A stretch of 64,000 nucleotides of DNA. Origin: Acidianus manzaensis. GTDB lineage: Archaea > Thermoproteota > Thermoprotei_A > Sulfolobales > Sulfolobaceae. Shown here in pieces: positions 9,737 to 19,954 of the stretch. A program made the translations under genes and the position numbers. The stretch lies in the NCBI RefSeq assembly GCF_002116695.1, contig NZ_CP020477.1, forward strand, positions 1 to 64,000. The letters run 5' to 3'. Position 1 is the stretch's first letter. The number at the start of each line of letters is the position of its first letter. The notes beneath the pieces are model-generated. The model searched no databases, was not told the DNA's origin, and saw only the letters and a program-made list of their open reading frames with translations.

Positions 9737-9788
9737 CAATCTGGAAATCAATTTGCTCCAGACATAAGTGAATAAACGAGCTATTGAA

Positions 9789-12700
9789 CTTACAATCCCC
9801 TACTGAATTATTCTTTTTTATTACGATCTTCAAGATTTGAATCGTTATGTCTTTCAATTTTTACAGGATTATTCAAAGAACAGAATCACTAGATGAATGA
9901 ATTTCGGAAGTATACTTTTAATTCTATACTTGATTGATCCTAATTATTGTCCCAGCCGTAATAGCATACAAGATATATTGTTTTCAATTCCCTAAAGGAT
10001 TAATCCTCATCATAGTCCCTGCAGTCATCGCGTATAAGATGTATAGCTTTCAATTCCCTAAAGGATTAATCACTTAGCCCGTTGATAAAACCAACCCGAG
10101 GACACCCAAGCTTTCAATTCCCTAAAGGATTAATCAATGGGAGTTAGGGCTAATTGCCTCTAGCCCGTATGTCCACGCACTTTCAATTCCCTAAAGGATT
10201 AATCTTATTATGAAATTTTAGAAGGTAAATCATATTGGGTTAGCTTTCAATTCCCTACAGGATTAATCCGGGAAAATATCAAATTAATGTGCTATCTTAT
10301 ACTACTTCTTTCAATTCCCTACAGGATTAATCAAGAAGAACTAAGGTGGCAGAATGATCCAGTAAATAATTGCTTTCAATTCCCTACAGGATTAATCATC
10401 ATTTTGTATTTGCATTAAAAAGTCTATGTTAGAACATTCTTTCAATTCCCTACAGGATTAATCAAGAAATATGATTTTTACATTCCTAAGTTTAAGATGT
10501 ATATCTTTCAATTCCCTAAAGGATTAATCTTATAGCGTACTGCAGTCCGTTGAATGATATCTACTACAGCTTTCAATTCCCTAAAGGATTAATCTGGGAT
10601 ACACAAATTCAATTTTCTGGGAGTCAACAATTCTTTCAATTCCCAAAGGATTAATCCTTTAGCGTACGCTTTTTAGCATCGTAGCATTTGATGAAGCTTT
10701 CAATTCCCTAAAGGATTAATCATGTCGGATCAAGATCTAGATGATCTCGTTAATTCAGTAAACTTTCAATTCCCTACAGGATTAATCAGAGTGAATCAAC
10801 CGTTTGTGTGGAAGCTTATCGATTATCTCTTTCAATTCCCTACAGGATTAATCATCACAAGTTCTAAATGGTGAAGAATCAATAGAAAAGACCTTTCAAT
10901 TCCCTACAGGATTAATCTGGATTTGACTCTGTTTTCCGACTCTGATTATCTATCTTTCTTTCAATTCCCTACAGGATTAATCAATACTAATAACTAAGAA
11001 ATTACCATCAGACTACCTAAAATACTTTCAATTCCCTACAGGATTAATCCTTTTTCATGAAAAAGCAAATGATAAGTAATGATAATGTTACTTTCAATTC
11101 CCTACAGGATTAATCCTTTGACAAATTTAATAAGATTAATGACGAGATAATAGCTTTCTTTCAATTCCATAGTGGATTAATCAAAATATCAAGTTGTTGT
11201 TTTGATTCATAATGCTAAATACTTTCAATTCCATAGTGGATTAATCAAATTTTGGATGGCTACACACAATAAGCGCATTTGACTTTCAATTCCATAATGG
11301 ATTAATCCTTAATCTGCCAGACTATGTCATCGCAGTAATTAATGCTCCTTTCAATTCCATAGTGGATTAATCAATAGAAGAAAGAGAATAGCAATCTCCA
11401 TAAGATATATAAACTTTCAATTCCATAGTGGATTAATCTCAGTACGACGCTATCATCGCATCGTTACCAGTAAATTTGTATCACTTTCAATTCTATAGTG
11501 GATTAATCATTATCCCCGAAAAAAAGAGCAATTGCCTTTAGAATCTTTCAATTCCATAGTGGATTAATCTGGGTACAATTTTTCAATATAGTCTTTGAAA
11601 ATATAGTCCTTTCAATTCCATAGTGGATTAATCTCACTTTATGATTTCTATCCTTCCATACTATGATATGTCTTTCAATTCCATAGTGGATTAATCACCA
11701 TAAGAGACAACTAAGAAAAAAACAATAATTTCTGCCATTCTTTCAATTCCATAGTGGATTAATCCTTCTTTTAACTCTTCCTTATATACTATACCTTCAC
11801 CACTTTCAATTCCATAGTGGATTAATCACATGGAAGGGATATAGATGTCTGAGAATTCTATAGAAAACTTTCAATTCCATAGTGGATTAATCAAGAACAT
11901 ATTCAGAAATTCAATTAACTGTAGAAAATCTCTTTCAATTCCATAGTGGATTAATCATAAACTTGTAAATCTAAGGATAAGGATTTAAGCTGTTCTCTTT
12001 CAATTCCATAGTGGATTAATCCAAAACAAACAATAGAACATAGAATTCATATTCTATATACCTTTCAATTCCATAGTGGATTAATCGTAACCATGATCCA
12101 AGTAGCTTCCTTAGAATATAAAGTTCTTTCAATTCCATAGTGGATTAATCGATCCCTGACTAGTTGAACTACCAGTTGTTGGATTGATAGTCTTTCAATT
12201 CCATAGTGGATTAATCTTTTCTTGTTTTTGTAATTTTCATTTTATTTATTTCAAACTTTCAATTCCATAGTGGATTAATCGCTTTGTGTTTTTTTCTGTG
12301 CCCCGCTTTGTTTTCGATTCTTTCAATTCCATAGTGGATTAATCCTTGAAGACTTCAGGATTACCTTCAAACCAATAACTACTTTCAATTCCATAGTGGA
12401 TTAATCCGCCATACTTGGGCTCGATGAAACGGAGCCAGTAGGCATTACTTTCAATTCCATAGTGGATTAATCGAGTTCAAAACAGTTAGTGTCGGCAATA
12501 TGACTATTAGTCTTTCAATTCCATAGTGGATTAATCATCATTTTTTTAATAGTTATATTTGTGGGAATTTGGTATTACTTTCAATTCCATAGTGGATTAA
12601 TCGCTTTGTGTTTTTTTCTGTGCCCCGCTTTGTTTTCGATTCTTTCAATTCCATAGTGGATTAATCCTTGAAGACTTCAGGATTACCTTCAAACCAATAA

Positions 12701-15129
12701 CTACTTTCAATTCCATAGTGGATTAATCCGCCATACTTGGGCTCGATGAAACGGAGCCAGTAGGCATTACTTTCAATTCCATAGTGGATTAATCGAGTTC
12801 AAAACAGTTAGTGTCGGCAATATGACTATTAGTCTTTCAATTCCATAGTGGATTAATCATCATTTTTTTAATAGTTATATTTGTGGGAATTTGGTATTAC
12901 TTTCAATTCCATAGTGGATTAATCTAGAAGTCATGCAAAGAAGAATGGTATAGGTGGTGTAGCTCTTTCAATTCCATAGTGGATTAATCAAAGTACACAA
13001 CATGGGGATATAGTGGACTAGACCATAGACTTTCAATTCCATAGTGGATTAATCCCTTCTTGTAAGAATTTAAGGATTTCATTCATACTACTTTCAATTC
13101 CATAGTGGATTAATCAAAATCTAAAACCATATAAAGATTGCAAGATTGTTATATTTCTTTCAATTCCATAGTGGATTAATCAAATAAGATCATTATTAAA
13201 TCAACTAGAAAAAGAAAATGACTTTCAATTCCATAGTGGATTAATCCAACAATAATTGTCGAAATATATAGAAACCTATTAAAAATCTTTCAATTCCATA
13301 GTGGATTAATCGCATTTCAGGGTCTCGTAGTAGGAGGAACGAAGGCATACGCTTTCAATTCCATAGTGGATTAATCCGCCAGGAATGTTTCCTAGCGGGA
13401 GTTATTTATACCTAACCTTTCAATTCCATAGTGGATTAATCCTTTAACAAGCCCTTCATACCTTTGTACATAATTCCAACATACTTTCAATTCCATAGTG
13501 GATTAATCATTCCTTCGATAGAGAAAGTATAAACACTATGTTCAAGCGGCTTTCAATTCCATAGTGGATTAATCTTGAACCTTCTTGTAGAGATTATTAT
13601 CGCTTTCTTAGAATAACTTTCAATTCCATAGTGGATTAATCATTCCAAATCCGTCAATAAAATTCACTCAGGATGAAATTCCTTTCAATTCCATAGTGGA
13701 TTAATCAGGCACTGGTCAGCCTGCAGTAGAAGGACAACCTGTAAACCCTTTCAATTCCATAGTGGATTAATCAGTCTCATCGCAATCTGTAAGAAATTAT
13801 CTCAATTCATTCTTTCAATTCCATAGTGGATTAATCATACAATCTCAACAGCTGTACTGTCAACATTTCCAGTCATACCTTTCAATTCCATAGTGGATTA
13901 ATCACGACATTAAAAACGTAATAACACTATTAGCAGACAGCGTCTTTCAATTCCATAGTGGATTAATCGAAACATGACATTGAAACTGCTGAATACGGTC
14001 TTGATGAATCTTTCAATTCCATAGTGGATTAATCTCAGGAAGTCTATGTACACATTACGCTGACATACGCTTTCAATTCCATAGTGGATTAATCAGAAGA
14101 AGGTTGTAAAGAAGAAGTAGTATGTTGTAAATAACTTTCAATTCCATAGTGGATTAATCAAGTTTTTCGGTTAATTATAGATAACGCTACGTAAGTTTAC
14201 TTTCAATTCCATAGTGGATTAATCTGCAATGAAGAATGTGTTTAGTTCGTCCATCAACCAGTCCATCTTTCAATTCCATAGTGGATTAATCATTTTATTA
14301 ATCTCTTCTACAAAATACAGACAAACACCTTTCAATTCCATAGTGGATTAATCACAAGTAGAGTGGATATTCCACTCAATTTTTATCAGGCTTTCAATTC
14401 CATAGTGGATTAATCAATGAACAATATAAATTTCTCTCATACGAATTAAACTAACTTTCAATTCCATAGTGGATTAATCTCTTGGTCTTTTGATGAAAAT
14501 TGAAGTTTTAGAAAGAACTTTCAATTCCATAGTGGATTAATCAGATTGGTTTTTTCCAGGACTAAGAGACATAATACATATACTTTCAATTCCATAGTGG
14601 ATTAATCGAATTTACAACCTGCAAAAATTCCGTATCAACTTCTTCAGTTCTTTCAATTCCATAGTGGATTAATCAGTTTTGTAGTTTTCTAATTATATCT
14701 AATGCATTCTGATACTTTCAATTCCATAGTGGATTAATCACGCAAAAAACGAAACAAATTCAAAGTCCTTATTAATTGACTTTCAATTCCATAGTGGATT
14801 AATCCTGGAAAATTGTAATTTCGCGGCTGAAATTTCATTTAGATGCTTTCAATTCCATAGTGGATTAATCAAAGCAATACATTACCCTTCATTTCTGGAA
14901 TATCATTTATTCTTTCAATTCCATAGTGGATTAATCATGATGATTGCGACAGCTGTACCGTTTTTCATATATTAAACTTTCAATTCCATAGTGGATTAAT
15001 CCTTAATTCTTAAACTCTTTTTTCTCTTGGGTGGAAAAAACTTTCAATTCCATAGTGGATTAATCTCCGCCTCCCTTTTAACCTCATGCCCCAGTAAAAG
15101 CATACTTTCAATTCCATAGTGGATTAATC
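9789..15129 (-). CRISPR. CRISPR array 1, about 83 repeats and 82 spacers, transcribed on the minus strand
   Basis: 25-bp repeats alternate with spacers of roughly 35-44 bp. Read in the crRNA direction, repeats start GATTAATC and end AATTGAAAG. The leader lies at the right end (15130), so the oldest repeats are on the left. Clean repeats run from 9981 to 15129 (80 counted). Three decayed repeats extend the array left at 9789, 9851 and 9915, keeping the 62-66 bp period. Repeat cores change in blocks: CCTTTAGGG and CCTGTAGGG alternate in the 18 oldest clean repeats, then CCACTATGG is used almost without exception. One 24-bp repeat lies at 10633. Five units are tandemly duplicated (12256-12899). 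Confidence 0.98.
12256..12899 (-). repeat. tandem duplication of five spacer-repeat units in array 1
   Basis: The 322-bp block 12256-12577 (five repeats and five spacers) is repeated at 12578-12899. All five spacers recur in the same order, the first of each block starting GCTTTGTGTTTTTTTCTGTG at 12281 and 12603. I saw no differences by eye. This is a recent unequal recombination or slippage event between CRISPR repeats. Confidence 0.95.
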
Positions 15130-15560
15130 TGTTGGTTTTATATATCACCTATCTTAGTTTTTTCTTTCTTTGTTTATAAGTTTACGTGTTTTCCTTAGTT
15201 TTAGTTGCGACCGACTTCTCTAGTATTTACTTTTGCGTTTTTTGGTCGCATGGTCTTTTTCACAAATTGAAAGTAAAAATTGGTTTTTAAATGTAAGTTT
15301 TCTCTGATGATTTCGTTTTGGTCGCATTGAGACTCGAACTTTCACATTTTTAATCTCTAAATCAAATTCGAAAGTAACCCTTCCTGAAGTTTAACTTCTT
15401 TTTCCTAAATTCGTCAGAATACCTCAAAAACTTTATTATTCAAGTTCTTCTCTTCTGTTTTTTGTTTATTTTTAGGTTTTTCTGTGTTTTTATTCTCTCT
15501 TATAAATAGGCGTTTCGACGTGGAAAAAACTACGACGTAAACTTAAACACTTTTTATCTA
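15130..15560 (-). promoter_or_regulatory. leader and promoter of CRISPR array 1
   Basis: About 400 bp adjoining the youngest repeat and shared, nearly base for base, with the flanks of arrays 2-5. Read toward the array it contains a distal inverted repeat (15519-15534, pairing CGTAG with CCACG with one mismatch), a TATA-like TTTATAAGAGA (about 15497-15507), three GCGACC motifs (one inverted), and a proximal TATA box (TATATAAAAC) ending about 8 bp before the first repeat. The proximal box would start the pre-crRNA in or near the first repeat. Confidence 0.9.
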
Positions 15561-15648
15561 GCTTTAAATCTAATATTAGATATATTATTTGAATATTTTA
15601 CTCTAGTATGTGAGTTGTTCTACTTAGAAAATCTCGATTTCAGATTAT

Positions 15649-15923
15649 GGGAATTGTTGGAACGCAGACACGAAAATTAGTATGTAATACGCAAAGAATT
15701 AAACGTAAAGAAATTATATACACAAAAGTTATTTACGTAAGCACAGCAATGCGTAAGTGCTTCTTTTTCATCTACAGTATCAATCAGTCTTGTTTTTTCA
15801 CGTAAATATACCAATGTTAACTAACATTAATTTAGGGTTTATTGCAAGACACTTAGAGGATTATATAAGCTACAATTTAGATCGTATTATTTGTTGATTT
15901 TCATGACTGCAATCCAAAGTCTC
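15649..15923. mobile_element. MITE family B with one spacer-like insertion
   Basis: The terminal inverted repeats GGGAATTGTTGG and CATGACTGCAATCC mark a family B element of about 275 bp. Uninterrupted copies are about 200-215 bp. The excess of about 65 bp is explained by an insertion between a diverged direct repeat ending ACGTAA at 15740 and again at 15805 (period 65). The empty form of the site can be read in the copy at 24831. The element lies just outside leader 1. Confidence 0.75.
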
Positions 15924-16008
15924 AGATAGTAGAAAATTAACGAAAAAAAGAATGTCTAATATAACAAAAAATAATTGGCATTTCTATTTAAGACCAAAAT
16001 ATATAATA

Positions 16009-17409
16009 CTATCCATTCATGGATTGTATGATGGAGTTTAGTTCTTTTCTAATTTTTTCTATTGATTTTTCTATGTTAGATAGACTTACGTCTTGAGACG
16101 ATTGTTTTATATTCCCATTGCCATCGATTTGGGTTTTTGCATCTATTGACAGTCCACTGTGCATTATGAAGTTTCTATATTTTATTAGATCTGAGATCTT
16201 TTTCGTTATTGTTTCATTTACTCTTTCCTCGCATTTTCCGTATAATGTGCTTTCTTTAGTTTTATCCTCTGTGTCTTCGAATTTTCCTCCTCCGTTAATT
16301 TTCAAACAATACGCTATAGGATATTCTCTAGCTAAAGATAAAAACTTGTCGTAATACTTCACTTCAGCGTAAAGGTCAATAATATTTCTGAGAGAATCTA
16401 AGTCGTTGCTCGCCTTTATCCTGGATATTAAGCTTTTCACCGTTAAAGCAGAGTAGAAATTTGACAGTAGAATGGAAGTGAACTCTGACAATTTTGAATA
16501 GGAGTACCATTTCTCGTACGCGTCTTTCAAGGTCATTACTCTGTTTTCGAAGTTAGTCATCTCATCTTCCAGTTCCTTTAATTCTTTCACTGCATTCACT
16601 GGAAATCCGTTCCTTAACTCTGCTAGAAAATTCTTTATCCTGCCTGGATCGTGGGACTTTATTTTTCCCAATATATCAGAAATTTCTGGCATTTTATCAG
16701 GTCTAATTTCTTTCAATTTGTCTGAATAATCCCTAAAATATCTTTCGTCAACTTTCTTAATGGACTCTTCAGTCATTATAGAATCTTTCATTGCCTCAAT
16801 AACGCCAGTTAGCTCTACAATGTTCACCTCTTGTTGCTGTCCAGGAGAGCCCATGACTGGGGCAGCGAATACTTTGGCATTAAACATTGAGGCCACAGTT
16901 AAAGAAATACTGGTTAACACGTTAGTCCCGTGAGTTAGATCTAAGATTATATCATAACCGTCATCACGATATTTTCTGAATATTGAATATATTACATTAA
17001 AAATGAAAACAGGGCTAAAGTTACTCGAATAAGGAACCCTGGCGTACTTATCATCTTTACTTTTTTCAAGGTTTGATCCATTAGCTTTTATAGCACTTCC
17101 AATACCAGTGTTTGGAATAACGTAAGCCTCTAAATTGCGTAGAAAAGCATCAATTTCCTCCTGGTTATAGTTCAACTTACTAGCCCTTTCCTTAATTAGT
17201 TGCGTGTAAGCATCCTTTAATTGGCCAGGATCTAGTTTATCTCCAGACGATATTAAAGAATCTGGCAATAAAGCCACTACCTTCTCTGGTTTAAAAATTT
17301 TATAAAGTGCATGAGCTGCAAAAAATGTTTTTTCACTTTGGTTAGAATATTTATAAGTTATTACATTATAATTACTTACATCCCCAGCTATATAAAATAG
17401 GACTTCCAT
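16009..17409 (-). CDS. csx1: Csx1 family CARF-HEPN ribonuclease, 466 aa
   Basis: Ancillary RNase of type III immunity: cyclic oligoadenylate made by Cas10 binds the N-terminal CARF domain and activates the C-terminal HEPN domain to cut RNA. The N terminus MEVLFYIAGD starts a Rossmann-like CARF fold, with ILDLTHGTNVLTSISL near residues 155-170 as the ligand-pocket region. A helical middle part is followed by the HEPN motif R-x4-H in KYRNFIMHSG, Arg412 and His417. The length matches Sulfolobus Csx1 proteins (about 450 aa). It stands alone between array 1 and cas3'', with a promoter in the MITE-rich upstream DNA. Confidence 0.93.
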   Translation of the reverse strand: MEVLFYIAGDVSNYNVITYKYSNQSEKTFFAAHALYKIFKPEKVVALLPDSLISSGDKLDPGQLKDAYTQLIKERASKLNYNQEEIDAFLRNLEAYVIPNTGIGSAIKANGSNLEKSKDDKYARVPYSSNFSPVFIFNVIYSIFRKYRDDGYDIILDLTHGTNVLTSISLTVASMFNAKVFAAPVMGSPGQQQEVNIVELTGVIEAMKDSIMTEESIKKVDERYFRDYSDKLKEIRPDKMPEISDILGKIKSHDPGRIKNFLAELRNGFPVNAVKELKELEDEMTNFENRVMTLKDAYEKWYSYSKLSEFTSILLSNFYSALTVKSLISRIKASNDLDSLRNIIDLYAEVKYYDKFLSLAREYPIAYCLKINGGGKFEDTEDKTKESTLYGKCEERVNETITKKISDLIKYRNFIMHSGLSIDAKTQIDGNGNIKQSSQDVSLSNIEKSIEKIRKELNSIIQSMNG

Positions 17410-17566
17410 AAAGAGATAAAATACTCTCTTGTATAAACGTTTTTGTGAACATGACAGTTTTCTGATCCTTCATGCATTCAGAGTATTAGAAATGCCTAGA
17501 CCAATTCCCTTTTCTGTCTTTCTCAGAGCATTGCATGAAAACGTCCAGGTTTATTTTTCTTAGACA

Positions 17567-17653
17567 TTTTCGCATAAACAAAAAGCGTAATAGTAAGAAG
17601 GAGGTGATAGAAGATGCAACGTTTAAAGGTTTTCGCATAAACAGAAGCGTGAC
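17567..17653. repeat. CRISPR-spaced direct repeat upstream of csx1
   Basis: A sequence starting TTTTCGCATAAACA and continuing to AAGCGT occurs at 17567-17591 and 17630-17653, a period of 63 bp. The copies differ at a few positions, including a 1-bp indel. The roughly 38 bp between them are unrelated. It does not resemble the CRISPR repeat. It lies about 160 bp upstream of the csx1 start. Confidence 0.75.
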
Positions 17654-17888
17654 ATATGAGTTTAAAAATACCGCATTAACTTGCTGAGTAAATCCAAAAC
17701 CGAATCTCTTCTTAATCTAACATTCTTTTACGAATAACGTATTTTAACAAAAACACAGTTGTACGTACCATTTGAATACTTAACGCTTATTTTACGAATA
17801 ATTCTGATCTTGAAAATTGTCTCAATTTTCAGATTATTCACAAGCCACTTTACTCATACATTTTTAATTAACGTTTATTCATTTCAAT

Positions 17889-17978
17889 TAGTTTGTGGAT
17901 TGTCTGGAAATTAAGGCTATCCTCTTTATCAGAATAATCCATAGAACCAACATAAAGATTCAAATGTTACACACACTA
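17889..17978. mobile_element. MITE family A with perfect 9-bp target duplication
   Basis: A 90-bp element from TAGTTTGTGGATTGTCTGGA to CAAATGTTACACACACTA. It is flanked on both sides by CATTTCAAT (17880-17888 and 17979-17987), a perfect 9-bp target-site duplication. It has no coding capacity, so it depends on a transposase encoded elsewhere. A more degraded relative lies at about 18160-18231. Confidence 0.85.
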
Positions 17979-18241
17979 CATTTCAATACGAAATATTGGA
18001 TTGGGAAGAGAAATGAGTGAAGAACACTATGGACGTTTATTTATTTCAATACCTTTCTGATTTTACGAAGGTCTAACCTAGAGAAAAACCTCAGTTCCCA
18101 GATACTTATCTCCAAACTGCCTTGATCAAGAAGTTGCCAGTTTTAAATGCTCACAGATAGAAAGCGTGTGGAATATCTGAAAATCAAGATTCTTCTCTTT
18201 ATTAGAATTATCATCTAATTTTCAAATAATACACACATTAC

Positions 18242-18326
18242 AGATAAAAGGGGAAATTTGAAAAACATGGAGTAAGACTTTAGACTCAGCCAGAACCATT
18301 GAGATAAAAGGGGAAATTTGAAAAAC
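18242..18326. repeat. CRISPR-spaced perfect 25-bp direct repeat downstream of cas3''
   Basis: An identical 25-bp sequence (starting AGATAAAAGGGGAAATTTGA) occupies 18242-18266 and 18302-18326, with a 35-bp unrelated insert between, a period of 60 bp. Both lengths equal a CRISPR repeat and a spacer, yet the repeated sequence is unrelated to the repeats of the arrays. One of the cleanest examples in the window. Confidence 0.9.
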
Positions 18327-18379
18327 CAATAGTATTTTATATTTATCAGTTTTAAACGATTTCATTCATTTTCACACGG

Positions 18380-19063
18380 TTAAACTAGGCATGGCAGATG
18401 TTTTTTATATTCCTCTACTATTCTACTATAACTATTCCCTCTGTCTTTATTCGCAGCCACTGTATCTGATACCATCAGTGGTCCTAAAACTATTGGATAA
18501 ACGCTTAGTAAATTTAGGCTAAAGCTCAGATTTTGGAACCATTTTAACGCTTTTATTGGTGAAATTACTTTATTATTTTCTATCGTTTCAATCACTACAT
18601 CTGTAATTCTCTTATCTATTTCTATAGTAATTTTTTCTATTTCTTCTCTGCATTCTTCACAAAATTCAAACTGTTTCACTTGATTTATTTGACTTATGCT
18701 TCTCATTAATTTGAACCCTCTAGCTGCCATAGCTTCGTGGTGGTTAATAGATGCCAGTACAAACGGTATTCCAATATTATCTGTGTTTTTGTTATTTTCA
18801 AAGTTTTCATATATCTTATACAGCAAATAACCACTGTAGATTTCATGCCCGTAGTAATTAGGCCCCTTTTGGTAATTTTTAGAAGTTTTACCTAAGTCGT
18901 GAAGAGCTATTGCCAATTCAGTGTAAACTTCAATTTCCCTTTGATCCCTATTCAGCCTTTTAGCAATTATGGGCACAGTTTCTTGAAAGCATCTTCTGAA
19001 CACATTTAAAGTCTCTATTCCATGTTGCGAGAACGTCTCTTTGCCTGAAAATGCCCAACACAT
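18380..19063 (-). CDS. cas3'': Cas3'' HD nuclease of type I-A, 227 aa
   Basis: Stand-alone HD-family nuclease that, with the Cas3' helicase, degrades DNA bound by the type I-A Cascade. His14 (SQHG) and the HD pair His55-Asp56 in ALHDLGKT supply metal ligands, followed by YYGHEIYSG and INHHEAMAARGF with the further histidines of the family. The length is normal for a separate Cas3''. A TATA-like GTTTATATTTG lies about 30 bp before the ATG, suggesting its own short-leader promoter. In many Sulfolobales cas3' and cas3'' are adjacent, but here array 2 and about 2.8 kb of noncoding DNA separate them. Confidence 0.92.
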   Translation of the reverse strand: MCWAFSGKETFSQHGIETLNVFRRCFQETVPIIAKRLNRDQREIEVYTELAIALHDLGKTSKNYQKGPNYYGHEIYSGYLLYKIYENFENNKNTDNIGIPFVLASINHHEAMAARGFKLMRSISQINQVKQFEFCEECREEIEKITIEIDKRITDVVIETIENNKVISPIKALKWFQNLSFSLNLLSVYPIVLGPLMVSDTVAANKDRGNSYSRIVEEYKKHLPCLV

Positions 19064-19099
19064 TTTCTTATACTTTGCACTTCACAAATATAAACATTT

Positions 19100-19378
19100 G
19101 AGTTTTGCGATTCAACGCGATATTATAAGGTAATAATGGTTCTTCTCCACATGGATTCCTAGCGTTTTGCATTTCAACGTGATATTATAGTGATGAAAAC
19201 TTAGAATTTTTATCCATTCCGTCAGAGTTTTGCGATTCAACGTGATGTCAACAGTATATGATCAATTATCCATCCAGTTATTGCAGAATTCAGTTTTCCA
19301 ATTCAAGACGATATCAACACGAAAATTTCTCCGTCAATCCGTTTCGATACGTTAAGTTCTATGATTTACCGTGATATC
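19100..19378. repeat. five-copy CRISPR-like array with a non-canonical repeat, upstream of cas3''
   Basis: Five related sequences of about 26 bp start at 19100, 19162, 19225, 19291 and about 19353-19354 (periods 62, 63, 66 and about 63). The first is GAGTTTTGCGATTCAACGCG followed by ATATTA. The four intervening segments of about 36-40 bp are unrelated to one another. The copies nearest cas3'' (first three) resemble each other most and the two distal ones are more decayed, the polarity of an array that grew at its cas3'' end. The repeat does not match the GATTAATC...AATTGAAAG family. It abuts the cas3'' TATA region. Confidence 0.85.
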
Positions 19379-19429
19379 CTTTTTCCTTAATAGAAAGCGT
19401 GCCATCACTCTGTGTAAAACCATATTATG

Positions 19430-19516
19430 TATTTCTGGCAGAATCCACTGTCCTATAGCTTCAACTCTTCCTCGCGGTAACTTAGCTTCTATTATTTCTG
19501 GCAGAATCTACTGTCC
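19430..19516. repeat. CRISPR-spaced direct repeat
   Basis: A 24-bp sequence beginning TATTTCTGGCAGAATC occurs at 19430-19453 and 19493-19516 with one mismatch, a period of 63 bp and a 39-bp unrelated insert. It follows the five-copy array directly and has a different repeat sequence. Confidence 0.85.
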
Positions 19517-19540
19517 GATGCTCAAAAAGTAACGAATTAA

Positions 19541-19690
19541 ACGCGTAGTATGCAGTATTTAACCTAAAGTGGTATAGTTTTAAACCACTCTGAATCTTTT
19601 TAGCGTTTGTGCCCCAGTTTGTGGAGCTATTGAGTATAGTTTTAAACCACTCTGAATCAGTTAAGTACGCTTAGTATACAGTATTTAACT
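19541..19690. repeat. nested CRISPR-spaced repeats
   Basis: An identical 25-bp sequence (starting GTATAGTTTTAAACCACT) lies at 19572-19596 and 19634-19658 (period 62, 37-bp insert). It sits inside an outer pair, 19541-19564 and 19667-19690 (ACGC.TAGTAT.CAGTATTT), whose period is 126 bp, twice 63. The simplest reading is two successive insertions, the second into the DNA framed by the first. Confidence 0.8.
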
Positions 19691-19954
19691 AATTTTGGTA
19701 TTGCTGATCAGAGGGATTCATTTTCAGATATTCCATACAAGGTTACATAAAGTTACCATGTAAATTAGCATTTGATTACTTAAAGCTCCACAGACTATCA
19801 TTTAACAACTAAAAATTAACGCTCTATCAAGACATATACGGCTAGCGTAAAATATCCGAATAGTAATAGTAAAATTATCTAAAATAATAGACTTATAGAC
19901 TTCAATTTCTTAGCAACCTAGAGCTCCATTAATCTCTTTAAACCTAGCTAAGAA

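Noticed and set aside
13838..14976. Two array 1 spacers sharing ACAGCTGTAC
   Set aside because: The shared part is short and largely palindromic, and the flanks differ, so common origin is not supported.
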